In this document: positions 10,297 to 20,506 of the stretch, piece after piece
Layout: the number at the start of each line of letters is the position of its first letter
Numbering within the stretch: the first letter of the stretch is position 1
Assembly: GCA_015059155.1 (NCBI GenBank)
Contig: SVAX01000007.1
Coordinates: 1,298-55,290 of the forward strand
Source: Bacillota bacterium
Lineage (GTDB): Bacteria; Bacillota_I; Bacilli_A; RF39; UBA660
Length of the DNA stretch: 53,993 nt
Direction: 5' to 3'
The notes under the pieces: model-generated
Databases searched by the model: none
Seen by the model: the letters and a program-made list of their open reading frames with translations, nothing else
What the model was told of the DNA's origin: nothing
Program-made: the position numbers and the translations under genes

Positions 10297-12400
10297 TTAT
10301 TATAAATTTATTATTCTCTATATCTATTAATATATTTTCTCCAAAAGAAATACTATCTTCTATAATATTGTTAGCAAGTAAACTTTCTATATTTTTGCTT
10401 ATAAACCTTTTCATAGGTCTAGCACCATACTTTTCATCATAAGAATTATCAATAATATATTTTTTAGTTTCATCTGTAAGTTTAATGTTAATATGCATGT
10501 TTGATAATCTATCTTCAATGTTTTTAATAATATTATCAAGTATATCATATAAAACGTTTTTGCTTAATGGATTAAATACGATTATTTCATCAATTCTATT
10601 TATAAATTCAGGTTTAAAAGTATGCCTTAATTCTTCCATAACAAGTTTTTCGGAATTATCAATATTTTCTAGTATGTATTCACTACCTAAATTAGACGTC
10701 ATAATAATTATTGTATTTTTAAAATCTACTGTTCTACCCTGAGAATCAGTAATTCTTCCATCATCTAATATTTGAAGTAATATATTAAATACATCTTTAT
10801 GAGCCTTTTCAATTTCATCAAATAAAACTATGCTATATGGATTTCTTCTTACTGCCTCAGTTAATTGACCGCCTTCATCATATCCTACGTATCCTGGAGG
10901 GGCTCCAACAAGTCGTGATACTGAATGCGCTTCCATATATTCGCTCATATCAATTCTAACTATATGTTTTTCATCATCAAATAGTTCTTTAGCAAGTGTT
11001 CTAGCAACTTCCGTTTTCCCAACTCCAGTAGGACCTAGAAATATAAATGAACCTATAGGTCTATTTGGATCTTTTATCCCAGCTCTTGCTCTTTTAATAG
11101 CTTCACTAACAAGCTCTAAAGCTTTATCTTGCCCTTTAACTCTTTTGGCTAGGTTTTCTTTTAGATTAATTAATTTTTCTTTTTCTCCTCCAACCAGTTT
11201 ACTTACAGGAATATTAGTCCATTTAGAAATAATATTAGCAATTGATTCATCATCAACACTATCACTAAGTATTTCGTTTTTGTTTATATCATTTAATTCC
11301 TCTAATTCTTTTTGTAATTTAGGAAGTGTTCCATGTCTAAGTATTGCAGCTTTCTCATAATCGTAGTTATCTTCGGCTTTTTCAAGTTCAAAAGTACATT
11401 TTTCAATATCTTCTTTTTTCTTGTTTATTTTATTATTGATGTCTTTTTCGTCTTGCCAATCACTTCTTAATTTTTGTTCTTTTTCTTTTAAAGTGGCTAA
11501 CTTATTATTAATTTCATTAATTCTATTCTTAGAAATATCATCTTTTTCTTTTTTTAAAGCTTCTTTTTCTATTTCCAATTGCATTATTTCTCTTGTTAAT
11601 GTATCAAGTTCTACAGGAACTGACTCCATTTGAACTTTAATAGTAGCACATGCTTCATCTACTAAATCAATTGCTTTGTCCGGTAGAAATCTATCTGTTA
11701 TATATCTATCTGAAAGCGTTGCAGCGGCAACTAATGCTTTATCTTTAATATTAACTCCATGATATACTTCAAATCTAGATTTTAATCCTCTAAGTATTGT
11801 TATTGTATCTATAACTGTTGGGGCTTGTACTAACACTTTTTGAAATCTTCGTTCTAGAGCTCCATCTTTTTCAATGTATTTTCGATATTCATTTAAAGTA
11901 GTCGCACCAATACAAAGTATTTCACCACGAGCTAACATTGGCTTAAGTAAATTTCCAGCATCCATAGCTCCTTCTAAAGCACCGGCTCCTACAATTAGAT
12001 GTATTTCATCTATAAAAAGTATTATCTTTCCGTCAGATTCTTTAATCTCTTTAAGTACTGCTTTAAGTCTTTCTTCAAACTCTCCTCTATATTTAGCTCC
12101 TGCTATTAAAGCTCCCATATCAAGTTCCCAAATTGTTTTGTCTTTTAAACTATTTGGAACATCTCCTTTAACAATTCTATTTGCAAGACCTTCAACAATT
12201 GCAGTTTTACCAACTCCAGGTTCTCCTATTAATACAGGATTATTTTTTGTTTTTCTTGATAAAATTCTTGTGATGCTACGGATTTCTTCATCTCTTCCAA
12301 TTACTGGATCAATTTTTCCATCTTTTGCAGCTTGAACAATGTCTCGACCATATTTTTCTAAAACATTTTCTAATGATTCTCCAAAAGGATTATTATTCAT
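10292..12400 (-). CDS. clpB: ClpB-type AAA+ disaggregase lacking the N-terminal domain
   Basis: Two Walker A motifs ([30 protein letters not shown]), [47 protein letters not shown], a coiled middle region, and [18 protein letters not shown]. It begins just before the NBD1 linker. GAGAGGTG RBS fits the internal ATG (MNNNPFG). Confidence 0.92.
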   Translation of the reverse strand: MNNNPFGESLENVLEKYGRDIVQAAKDGKIDPVIGRDEEIRSITRILSRKTKNNPVLIGEPGVGKTAIVEGLANRIVKGDVPNSLKDKTIWELDMGALIAGAKYRGEFEERLKAVLKEIKESDGKIILFIDEIHLIVGAGALEGAMDAGNLLKPMLARGEILCIGATTLNEYRKYIEKDGALERRFQKVLVQAPTVIDTITILRGLKSRFEVYHGVNIKDKALVAAATLSDRYITDRFLPDKAIDLVDEACATIKVQMESVPVELDTLTREIMQLEIEKEALKKEKDDISKNRINEINNKLATLKEKEQKLRSDWQDEKDINNKINKKKEDIEKCTFELEKAEDNYDYEKAAILRHGTLPKLQKELEELNDINKNEILSDSVDDESIANIISKWTNIPVSKLVGGEKEKLINLKENLAKRVKGQDKALELVSEAIKRARAGIKDPNRPIGSFIFLGPTGVGKTEVARTLAKELFDDEKHIVRIDMSEYMEAHSVSRLVGAPPGYVGYDEGGQLTEAVRRNPYSIVLFDEIEKAHKDVFNILLQILDDGRITDSQGRTVDFKNTIIIMTSNLGSEYILENIDNSEKLVMEELRHTFKPEFINRIDEIIVFNPLSKNVLYDILDNIIKNIEDRLSNMHINIKLTDETKKYIIDNSYDEKYGARPMKRFISKNIESLLANNIIEDSISFGENILIDIENNKFIIK

Positions 12401-12435
12401 GTTAATCACCTCTCAACATAAATTATACTCATTTT

Positions 12436-12462
12436 TTAGCACTTGTCAAGTGTGAGTGCTAA
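12436..12462 (-). promoter_or_regulatory. CIRCE operator (HrcA-binding site) upstream of clpB
   Basis: TTAGCACTT-N9-GAGTGCTAA against consensus TTAGCACTC-N9-GAGTGCTAA; one arm mismatch. Confidence 0.9.
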
Positions 12463-12483
12463 AAAAATAAAAGGTGTAGAAAA

Positions 12484-13881
12484 TTACATCTTTTTTATAT
12501 ATTGGTTACTAGGTAAGTCATTTAAATACATTTTTAAGTCTTTCAATAATCGCATTCTTAAACTATCTATATCGATTTCTTCAATGTTTGTTAAATCTTT
12601 ATCAATACCACATTCTTCATATAGGCCTATAGCTTTTAATAGTTTTATTGCTCTTTCATCAATCATATAATTTTTTTGATATACTTCATTAATGTATTCT
12701 TCTGTTAAATCTCTTTTTATAATATTGTTTATATATTCAATTCTTCTTACTTTATAAAGAGCAGCTTTAAATTTAGCTTCTCCAATACTTTTTATATTGT
12801 ATTTATCTTTTGCAGTTTTTATTAATTCTAAAAGTTTGTTTTCATCGTTATATATTTTACAAAGTGTTGCCATTAAACTATATTTAACATCTATAAAACT
12901 TAGTAGTTTTAAAAGATTCGATAAATTATGACCATCTTCTCCTGGAATGCACTGATAAATTTCTTTTTGAGATTTACACAACAAAGTCAATTCTTCTGGT
13001 TTTATAATAATTGATTGTTCTGAATCAAAAAAGCTAAATGGTTTTAAAAAATATTTATAATTATCAATATAATCATCACTTTGTTTTCTATCTGCAGTTA
13101 CATCTAAGAAGAATGCGCCTTTAATATTATATTTTGTATCATCTAAGTATAAATAATTTTTTTGATGACCAACATTAGTTTTTTTATTGTATGTTATAAC
13201 ACATTTATTTTTAATACCTAAATTTGTAAGTAAATAGTTAATTAAATTAGCATATCCAACACATACAATTTTATCACCATTAACTATCTGATTTAAATCT
13301 CTGGATTTGCTATAGTGTTCATTTGCTCCTTCTTTGTTGTATACATTAGCTTTTACGATATCATAAACTAAAAACACTTTTTCTAAAGGAGATAAATCAT
13401 AATGATTTATAAAGTTAATTATTTCGTCAAGTTTTTCATACATATCATAGAATTCTTTATATGATATTGGATTTTCACTATTTTCAAATTTTATTTTTAA
13501 ATTAGGATAATTTTCATCTTTTAAATTATTAATAAGATTACTATAGTCTTTTAAGTACAAAGTTATATTTAAATTTCGATTTTGTTTTATAAATTTTATA
13601 ATTTTATCTTTTTGATTATAAAATTCATCAAAAATTCTAAATTCTATATCAGAATTAAAATTTTTATCTATTAAAAATTTATCTGAAAATATTTTTTTAT
13701 AATAGTTGAATTTTTTAGCAAGTAATCCAAAATCAATATCTTGCCAATCTTTTACTCTATAATTTTTAACATTTCTTGTTTCATCAAAAAATTTCTCTTC
13801 ATTTTTTTGTATTTTTATATGATCCATCGAAAAATTAAACTTAATATTATTGTTTTCAAAAAACACTTGAAAAAAAAACAT
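12484..13881 (-). CDS. Transglutaminase-like (Cys-His-Asp) fold protein of unknown role
   Basis: Contains KIVCVGYANLINYLLTNLGI...GHQKNYLYLDDTKYNIKGAFFLDVTAD, the order of a transglutaminase-core triad. CGAGGTG RBS before ATG at 13881. Confidence 0.55.
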   Translation of the reverse strand: MFFFQVFFENNNIKFNFSMDHIKIQKNEEKFFDETRNVKNYRVKDWQDIDFGLLAKKFNYYKKIFSDKFLIDKNFNSDIEFRIFDEFYNQKDKIIKFIKQNRNLNITLYLKDYSNLINNLKDENYPNLKIKFENSENPISYKEFYDMYEKLDEIINFINHYDLSPLEKVFLVYDIVKANVYNKEGANEHYSKSRDLNQIVNGDKIVCVGYANLINYLLTNLGIKNKCVITYNKKTNVGHQKNYLYLDDTKYNIKGAFFLDVTADRKQSDDYIDNYKYFLKPFSFFDSEQSIIIKPEELTLLCKSQKEIYQCIPGEDGHNLSNLLKLLSFIDVKYSLMATLCKIYNDENKLLELIKTAKDKYNIKSIGEAKFKAALYKVRRIEYINNIIKRDLTEEYINEVYQKNYMIDERAIKLLKAIGLYEECGIDKDLTNIEEIDIDSLRMRLLKDLKMYLNDLPSNQYIKKM

Positions 13882-13972
13882 TATTAATACACCTCGACTG
13901 ATATTATAGCACACTTTTTAAAAATGTGAATAAATAAAAATATTTAATTCAAAATAAATTTAGGAGGAATTT

Positions 13973-14503
13973 ATGAAAGCAACTGGAATAATTAGAAGAA
14001 TAGATGATCTAGGAAGAATTGTTATACCAAAAGAAATAAGAAAAAATTTAAGAATTAAAGAAGGAGATAATTTAGAGATATTTGTTCAAAATGAGGAAAT
14101 AATATTAAGAAAATATTCTATGATGAATAAGATAAATGATTTAGCTCAAGAACTTACAGATGCTATATATACATTCATGAAACATAGTATTTTTATAACT
14201 GATACGGATAGTGTAGTAGCTGGCAGCGGCCCTTTAAAAAAACAATATTTAAATAAAAATATAAGTGAATTTATAACTCAATCAATAAAAAGAAGAGATA
14301 AAATGCTTGAAAATCATTTTAAAGAATTAAATTTTATACAGGATGATACTATTACTTGTAGTTATGTTATGTCCACAATTCTTGTTAATGGAGAAGCAAC
14401 TGGAATGATAATTATTATAAGTAAAGATGAAAAATTAGGTGAAAATGAGATGCAAATGGCTGGAATAGTTTCATCTTTTATGACAAAATATCTTGAACAA
14501 TAA
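13973..14503 (+). CDS. spoVT: SpoVT/AbrB-family transcriptional regulator
   Basis: MKATGIIRRIDDLGRIVIPKEIRKNLRIKEGDNLEIFV N-terminus plus a GAF-like C-terminal half, 176 aa. Confidence 0.85.
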   Translation: MKATGIIRRIDDLGRIVIPKEIRKNLRIKEGDNLEIFVQNEEIILRKYSMMNKINDLAQELTDAIYTFMKHSIFITDTDSVVAGSGPLKKQYLNKNISEFITQSIKRRDKMLENHFKELNFIQDDTITCSYVMSTILVNGEATGMIIIISKDEKLGENEMQMAGIVSSFMTKYLEQ

Positions 14504-14521
14504 TTAAAAGTGTGCTATAAT
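14493..14521 (+). promoter_or_regulatory. Sigma-A-type promoter for the T-box operon
   Basis: TTGAAC-N17-TATAAT, inside the 3' end of spoVT. Confidence 0.6.
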
Positions 14522-14526
14522 CTAAC

Positions 14527-14738
14527 TCAAGAAATCAATGAATGGCTGTGAAAGAAAGAAGGATACTAGAGTATTTTTTAGAGAACTTGATTAGGTGAAA
14601 GCAAGTAATACAAGGTATCTCGAATGGGTCTGGAGCTTAATGCGTTAACTACGTTATAGTTTTAAGGTGTTTTATACACGAATTAAGGTGGTACCACGTA
14701 ATACTCACGTCCTTATACTAGGATGTGAGTTTTTTTAG
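14527..14738 (+). ncRNA. T-box leader (probable Met specifier ATG at 14624-14626)
   Basis: T-box core TTAAGGTGGTACCACG at 14683-14698. Terminator CTCACGTCC-N8-GGATGTGAG followed by TTTTTTT. Specifier-side GAATGGGTCTGGAGC resembles the conserved stem I 3' side. Confidence 0.92.
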
Positions 14739-14748
14739 GAGTGATAGT

Positions 14749-15225
14749 GTGAGAAAATTTGAGAAGATAAGTTTTGAGCAATTTAAAAAAGATATTAAAG
14801 ATGATAAAGAATTATATGAATCATATAGTTTGCCTAAAAGAGGGACTAAATGTGCAGCTGGATATGATTTTTATGCTATATATGATTACACATTAAAACC
14901 TGGAGAAATTATGAAAATTCCAACTGGAGTAAAAGTTTGTATGGAAAGTGATGATGTATTATTTTTGCTTGATAGAAGTAGTATGGGATTTAAATATAAC
15001 GTGCGTCTGACTAATCAAGTTGGAGTAATAGATGCAGATTATTATAATAACAGTAGTAATGAAGGACATATGTGGATACGTATTCAAAATGAAGGGGATA
15101 AAGATTACGTAGTAAAAAAAGGGGAAGGAATAATCCAAGGTATATTTATTAAATACTTAAAGACAGATGATGATATAGAATCAGAAGAAACTAGAAATGG
15201 TGGATTTGGATCCACAAATAAATAG
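14749..15225 (+). CDS. dUTPase-like protein (trimeric dUTPase fold)
   Basis: GTKCAAGYDFYAIYD, DRSSMGFKYNVRLTNQVGVIDADYY, GEGIIQGIF, and C-terminal RNGGFGSTNK. GTG start with TAGGAGTG RBS. Confidence 0.85.
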   Translation: MRKFEKISFEQFKKDIKDDKELYESYSLPKRGTKCAAGYDFYAIYDYTLKPGEIMKIPTGVKVCMESDDVLFLLDRSSMGFKYNVRLTNQVGVIDADYYNNSSNEGHMWIRIQNEGDKDYVVKKGEGIIQGIFIKYLKTDDDIESEETRNGGFGSTNK

Positions 15226-15238
15226 AAAGAGGGATATT

Positions 15239-16774
15239 ATGGAAAATAAAAAATATTATATTTCAACAGCTATTGCTTATACTTCAGGTAAACCTCATAT
15301 AGGGAATACTTATGAGATAGTACTTGCAGATGCCATAGCTAGATTTAAAAGATTACAAGGATATGACGTATATTTTCAAACAGGAACAGATGAGCATGGA
15401 GAAAAAATAGAGTTAAAAGCTAAAGATCAAGGTAAATCACCAAAAGAATTTGTAGATGAAATTGCATCTGATATAAAAAGAATTTGGGATGTCATGAACA
15501 CAAGTTATGATAGATTTGTAAGAACAACTGATGAATTACACGAAAAACAAGTTCAAAAAATATTTAAAAAAATGTATGATAAAGGAGATATTTATTTAGA
15601 TGAGTATAAAGGTCTTTACTGTACTCCTTGTGAATCATTCTGGACAGAATCACAATTAGTAGACGGTAAATGTCCAGATTGTGGTAGAGAAGTTAATGAA
15701 AAAAGTGAACAGGCTTACTTTTTTAGACTTTCTAAATATCAAGATAGATTAGAAAAATTTTTAGAAGAGAATCCTAAATTTCTACAACCAGAATCTAGAA
15801 GAAATGAAATGTTAAATAATTTTATACGTCCAGGTCTTCAAGATTTATGTGTTTCTAGAACAAGTTTTGATTGGGGAATTCCAGTAGATTTTGATCCGAA
15901 ACATGTTGTTTATGTATGGTTAGATGCACTTACAAACTATATAACAAATATTGGTTATGATGTAGATACTCCTAGTGATGAGTTTAAAAAATGGTGGCCA
16001 GCTGATCTACACCTAATTGGTAAAGATATAGTTAGATTTCATAGTATTTATTGGCCTGCATTCCTTTGGTCTTTAGATATAGAATTACCTAAACAAATTT
16101 TTGGGCATCCATGGTTACTTACTAATAATGATAAAATTGGTAAAAGTAGAGGAAACGCTATATATGCAGATGATTTAGCAGAACAATATGGGGTAGATGC
16201 AGTAAGATATTATGTATTACATGAAATTCCATTTGCTAATGATGGTAATTTAACTTATGATTTACTGGAAGAAAGATATAATTCAGATTTGGCTAATGTA
16301 CTTGGAAATTTAGTAAATAGAACAATATCAATGAATAAAAAATATTTTGAAAACGTAGTAGTTAATAGTGATGTTAGTGATTTGATAGATGAAGATTTAA
16401 TAAATACTGTAATGAGTGCTAAAGGAAAAGTAGAAAAATGTATGGATGATTTAAGAGTAGCTGATGCTATAGATGAAGTATTTAATATATTTAAAAGATG
16501 TAATAAATATATAGATGAAACAACTCCTTGGATACTTGCTAAAGAAGAAAATAAAGATAGATTAAAGAAAGTTTTATATAACTTATTAGAATCTATTAGA
16601 ATAGGGGTTGTATTATTGTATCCATTCTTGCCACAAACTTCAGAAGAAATATTTAGACAATTAAATACAAAAGAAACTAGTTATGAATCAATAAGTGAGT
16701 TTGGTAAACTAAAAGTAGGAGATATTTTAAATGATCCTAGTCTATTATTTATAAGAATCGAGAAAGAAAAATAA
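15239..16774 (+). CDS. metG: Methionyl-tRNA synthetase
   Basis: YYISTAIAYTSGKPHIGNTYE, GTDEHGEKI, zinc-site CTPCESFW...CPDCGR, and KIGKSRGNAI. Confidence 0.97.
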   Translation: MENKKYYISTAIAYTSGKPHIGNTYEIVLADAIARFKRLQGYDVYFQTGTDEHGEKIELKAKDQGKSPKEFVDEIASDIKRIWDVMNTSYDRFVRTTDELHEKQVQKIFKKMYDKGDIYLDEYKGLYCTPCESFWTESQLVDGKCPDCGREVNEKSEQAYFFRLSKYQDRLEKFLEENPKFLQPESRRNEMLNNFIRPGLQDLCVSRTSFDWGIPVDFDPKHVVYVWLDALTNYITNIGYDVDTPSDEFKKWWPADLHLIGKDIVRFHSIYWPAFLWSLDIELPKQIFGHPWLLTNNDKIGKSRGNAIYADDLAEQYGVDAVRYYVLHEIPFANDGNLTYDLLEERYNSDLANVLGNLVNRTISMNKKYFENVVVNSDVSDLIDEDLINTVMSAKGKVEKCMDDLRVADAIDEVFNIFKRCNKYIDETTPWILAKEENKDRLKKVLYNLLESIRIGVVLLYPFLPQTSEEIFRQLNTKETSYESISEFGKLKVGDILNDPSLLFIRIEKEK

Positions 16775-16789
16775 TTCTTTCTTTTTTTG
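16761..16789 (+). terminator. Intrinsic terminator after metG
   Basis: AGAAAGAA-N6-TTCTTTCT followed by TTTTTT; overlaps the metG 3' end. Confidence 0.7.
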
Positions 16790-16912
16790 TAAATAAATAT
16801 GTAAAATGTAGTAATTTGTCGACTAGTTAACTCCTGAATTACTTTATTAACGCGGTTAAATATGGTATATTGGTATTGCTGTGTTTTAAAAAGAGTAGAA
16901 AAGGGAGAAATT

Positions 16913-17080
16913 ATGACAAATGATAAGAACGTAGAAAAATATCTATGGGTATCAGCAGTAATATTTGTAACTTATTTACTTTTAGGCAGTTTTATTGTAA
17001 GTAAGAATTATGTGGATTTAGTTTATTTAGTAATTTTATATGTTTTTGTTACAATAGTTAAAATAGTTGAAAGAAAATAG
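16913..17080 (+). CDS. Small two-helix membrane protein, 55 aa
   Basis: Hydrophobic segments LWVSAVIFVTYLLLGSFIV and LVYLVILYVFVTIVKIV; RBS AAGGGAGA. Confidence 0.5.
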   Translation: MTNDKNVEKYLWVSAVIFVTYLLLGSFIVSKNYVDLVYLVILYVFVTIVKIVERK

Positions 17081-17121
17081 AAAAATTATATCAAATGTGG
17101 TATAATTTTTTTGGTGGTTTT

Positions 17122-17868
17122 ATGTTAATAGATACACATTGTCATTTAAGTTATGAGACTTATGAAAATTTAGATGAAATAGTAAAAAATATGGATGGAA
17201 TTATGATTGCTAGTGGGTGTGATGATAAGACTAATAAAGAAGTTTTAGAGCTAGTAAATAAGTATGATAATGTTTATGGTACTTTAGGTATTCATCCAAC
17301 TGAAATAGATAAAATAACTAGTGATAGCTTTAAAATAGTAGAGGATAATTTAAATAATCCTAAAATAGTTGCTATAGGAGAAATAGGGTTAGATTATTAT
17401 TGGATTAATTATAATAAGGATAAGCAAAAAGAGATATTTGAATATCAATTAAAACTTGCTAATAAATATAATAAACCGGTAGTAGTACATTCTAGAGAAG
17501 CTATACAAGATACGTATGATATCTTAAGAAAATACAATTTAAGAGGAAGTATTCATTGTTTTAGTTCGAGTTTAGAGATGGCTAAAGAATTTATAAAATT
17601 AGGATATAAAATAGGTATAGGAGGAACATTAACTTTTAAAAATTCTAAAAAGTTACAAGAAATAGTAAAAGAAATAGATTTAAGTAATATATTAATTGAA
17701 ACTGATAGTCCATATCTATCACCTGATCCTTTTAGGGGCAAGAAAAATAAACCAAGTAATGTATATTATGTTGCTTCAAAAATAGCAGAATTGAAGAATA
17801 TAGATATAAATGAGGTTTTATTTATAACAAATAGAAATGCAATAGAGATATTTGACTTAAATATATAA
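17122..17868 (+). CDS. tatD: TatD-family hydrolase
   Basis: LIDTHCHLSYE, YGTLGIHPTE, AIGEIGLDYYW, PVVVHSREA, HCFSSS, and ETDSPYLSPDPFRGKKNKP. Confidence 0.95.
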   Translation: MLIDTHCHLSYETYENLDEIVKNMDGIMIASGCDDKTNKEVLELVNKYDNVYGTLGIHPTEIDKITSDSFKIVEDNLNNPKIVAIGEIGLDYYWINYNKDKQKEIFEYQLKLANKYNKPVVVHSREAIQDTYDILRKYNLRGSIHCFSSSLEMAKEFIKLGYKIGIGGTLTFKNSKKLQEIVKEIDLSNILIETDSPYLSPDPFRGKKNKPSNVYYVASKIAELKNIDINEVLFITNRNAIEIFDLNI

Positions 17869-17907
17869 AAATGATATAATTGTATTACCTATGATAGAGG
17901 TGATACA

Positions 17908-18597
17908 ATGACAATTAAAGTAAAAATTTCTTTATTTTTATCCATAGTCGCAATCATATTAATAATAACAGTTACAATGTTGAATACGGGAATAACAGTT
18001 CATAATCCTGTTGGAGACATGACAGCTACTGTAATAAATGAAGTAGAAGCTTATGGAACTGATTATGTATATATTCAAAATATGCCATCTACTGCAGAAC
18101 CTGTAGTTTTATCTGAAGGCGTAAATGGATTAGATTATACATATGATGGTTTAAATTATGTACATTTAAGTGATGTTAAAAATGAAGTGGTTCAAGTTGG
18201 AACTGGAAAACAAGGTAATTATTCTGGAAAACTTACTGGTTATGGACCTGATTGTCCTGGTTGTAGTAAAGTTGGGAATGTTGCTTGTAGAACAAAAGAA
18301 GGAACAAATCATAGTTTGACATATGATGGCTTGTATTATAACGATAGTGTTTATGGTGAAGTTAGAATACTTGCTGCAGATAATTCAGCTTTTCCATGTG
18401 GTACTATAGTTAAAGTTGATAATGGAGTATTATCTAAGTTTGTTGGAATAGTTTTAGATAGTGGTTCGGCTATGAGAAATGCATGGAAAGATGGAATTGT
18501 TTGGATGGATTTAGCTTTCTCTTCTCAAGCTGAGGCTTTAACAGGAGGAGCCACTAGTTCTAACACAAGTTTCGAAGTACAAAGATGGGGATGGTAA
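17908..18597 (+). CDS. Secreted 3D-domain (double-psi beta-barrel) protein
   Basis: N-terminal TM; GKLTGYGPDCPGCSK, FPCGTIVKVD, and VLDSGSAM..WMDLAF; synteny of the yabE locus. Confidence 0.75.
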   Translation: MTIKVKISLFLSIVAIILIITVTMLNTGITVHNPVGDMTATVINEVEAYGTDYVYIQNMPSTAEPVVLSEGVNGLDYTYDGLNYVHLSDVKNEVVQVGTGKQGNYSGKLTGYGPDCPGCSKVGNVACRTKEGTNHSLTYDGLYYNDSVYGEVRILAADNSAFPCGTIVKVDNGVLSKFVGIVLDSGSAMRNAWKDGIVWMDLAFSSQAEALTGGATSSNTSFEVQRWGW

Positions 18598-18651
18598 TCC
18601 CTTTTTATTTTTGTAAAATTGTGTTATTATAAAAAGGAATGGAGAGATATT

Positions 18652-19479
18652 ATGCAGTATTCACCTATAAAATTTAAAGAAAAAATGGAAAAATATAATT
18701 TTAATCTTAAAAAGATGTTTGGACAAAATTTTATAATAGATGAAAATATAATAAATAATATTATTAATAGTGCGCAAATAGATAAAGAAACATTAGTAAT
18801 AGAAATAGGTCCTGGAGCTGGATCTCTTACTTATAAATTATCTGAATATTCTAAAAATGTCCTTTGTTATGAAATAGATACAACATTAAAAGCTCTTTTA
18901 GAAGATAATTTAAGTGAATGCAATAATGTAGATATTATATTTAAAGATTTTTTAAAAGCTAATGTGCTAGAAGATATAAGAAAATATAGCTTTAAAAAAC
19001 TATATGTAGTTGCTAATCTCCCTTATTATATAACTACTCCAATAATAATAAAATTTATAGAAGATTCTATTCCAGTAGATAAAATAGTGGTAATGGTGCA
19101 AAAAGAAGTAGGAGATAGATTTAAAGCTAAACCTAATTCTAAAGAATATAATTCTTTGTCTATATATTTAAATTATTATTTTGATGTAAAAAAACTACTA
19201 GATATATCCAAAAATGTATTTATACCGAAACCTAATGTAGATAGTATAGTAGTAGAATTTACCAAGAAAGAAAATAAATTTAAATTAAAAGATGAAAAAT
19301 TATTCTTTAATTTGGTAAAGGATTCGTTTACTCAAAAAAGAAAAACTATAAAAAACAATTTAAAAAATTATGATTTAGAAAAGATAGAACAAGTATTAAA
19401 AAAATACAATTTTGATTTAAGTATTAGAGCTGAACAATTACCAATAGAAGTATTTGTTGATATAGCCAATAATTTATAG
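18652..19479 (+). CDS. rsmA: 16S rRNA dimethyladenosine transferase
   Basis: FGQNFIIDENIINNII, VIEIGPGAGSLTYKL, VANLPYYITTPII, and FIPKPNVDSIVVEF. Confidence 0.95.
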   Translation: MQYSPIKFKEKMEKYNFNLKKMFGQNFIIDENIINNIINSAQIDKETLVIEIGPGAGSLTYKLSEYSKNVLCYEIDTTLKALLEDNLSECNNVDIIFKDFLKANVLEDIRKYSFKKLYVVANLPYYITTPIIIKFIEDSIPVDKIVVMVQKEVGDRFKAKPNSKEYNSLSIYLNYYFDVKKLLDISKNVFIPKPNVDSIVVEFTKKENKFKLKDEKLFFNLVKDSFTQKRKTIKNNLKNYDLEKIEQVLKKYNFDLSIRAEQLPIEVFVDIANNL

Positions 19480-19500
19480 AATCAAGTAATTGATTCTTTT
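19479..19500 (+). terminator. Intrinsic terminator
   Basis: GAATCAA-GTAA-TTGATTC followed by TTTT. Confidence 0.65.
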
Positions 19501-19547
19501 AGTTTCATTATTTTTAAAAGTATAGTATAATTATAAAGGTGATTTAA

Positions 19548-20498
19548 ATGAAGAAAGTTGTTGTACTAGGTGGAGGGACAGGGATGTCTAATCTACTTAG
19601 AGGTTTAAAACAATATCCATTAGATATAACTGCTATTGTAACAGTTTGTGATGATGGTAAAAGTACAGGAATTTTAAGAGAAGAATTTAATATACCAGCT
19701 GTTGGAGATATAAGAAGAGTTTTAGTATCTCTTTCAGAAACGGAACCATTAGTTATGGATTTGTTTAATTATAGATTTAATACATCTAGTGATTTAGATG
19801 GTCATACAGTAGGTAATTTACTTTTAACTGCTGCGAGCGAAATTAGAGGTAATTTATCTGACGGGATAGAAGCTTTAAGTAAAGTTTTAAATTTAAAGGG
19901 TAAGGTTATTCCTTTAACAGAAGATAATGTTACTTTAATGGCTGAAATGGAAGATGGTACAATCGTAGAAGGAGAGCACCATATTACTTCAAAAAAATCT
20001 AAAATAAAAAAGGTTTATTATAAAGAAGAGGCGATTGCTACTAAGGAAGCATTAAACGCTATAAAAAATTCGGATTTAATTGTATTTAGCATGGGTAGCT
20101 TATTTACAAGTATAATACCTAATTTACTTATAGATAGCATCGTTAAACAAATAGAACAAAGCAAGGCAAAGCTTATGTATGTATGTAATATGATGACTCA
20201 ACCTGGGGAAACAGATGATTTTAAAGTAACAGATCATATAAAAAAATTGAATGAATATTTAGGAAATAGAAATATCGATATAGTTTTAGCTAATACTGGA
20301 ATAATAGATGCAGAAATGGCTAAATTTTATGAAACACAAGAACAAAAAGATCCAGTTGTTTATGATGAAGAAAATTTTGATAAATATAATATAGAAGTTA
20401 TTAGTGATGATTTTACATTTATAACGGATAATAATTTATTGAGACATGATAATATAAAACTTGGATTTCATATATTTTATTACTTGATGAAGAAGTAG
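19548..20498 (+). CDS. yvcK: YvcK-family gluconeogenesis factor
   Basis: VVVLGGGTGMSNLLRGLK, VTVCDDGKSTGILREEF, and DIRRVLVSLSETEPL. Confidence 0.95.
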   Translation: MKKVVVLGGGTGMSNLLRGLKQYPLDITAIVTVCDDGKSTGILREEFNIPAVGDIRRVLVSLSETEPLVMDLFNYRFNTSSDLDGHTVGNLLLTAASEIRGNLSDGIEALSKVLNLKGKVIPLTEDNVTLMAEMEDGTIVEGEHHITSKKSKIKKVYYKEEAIATKEALNAIKNSDLIVFSMGSLFTSIIPNLLIDSIVKQIEQSKAKLMYVCNMMTQPGETDDFKVTDHIKKLNEYLGNRNIDIVLANTGIIDAEMAKFYETQEQKDPVVYDEENFDKYNIEVISDDFTFITDNNLLRHDNIKLGFHIFYYLMKK

Positions 20499-20506
20499 GT
20501 GATACT

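Noticed and set aside
10485-12670. Five + strand ORFs (10485, 11145, 11421, 11874, 12443) opposite clpB and its neighbour
   Set aside because: Antisense shadows of well-supported - strand genes; Ser/Leu/Ile-rich low-complexity translations with no RBS.
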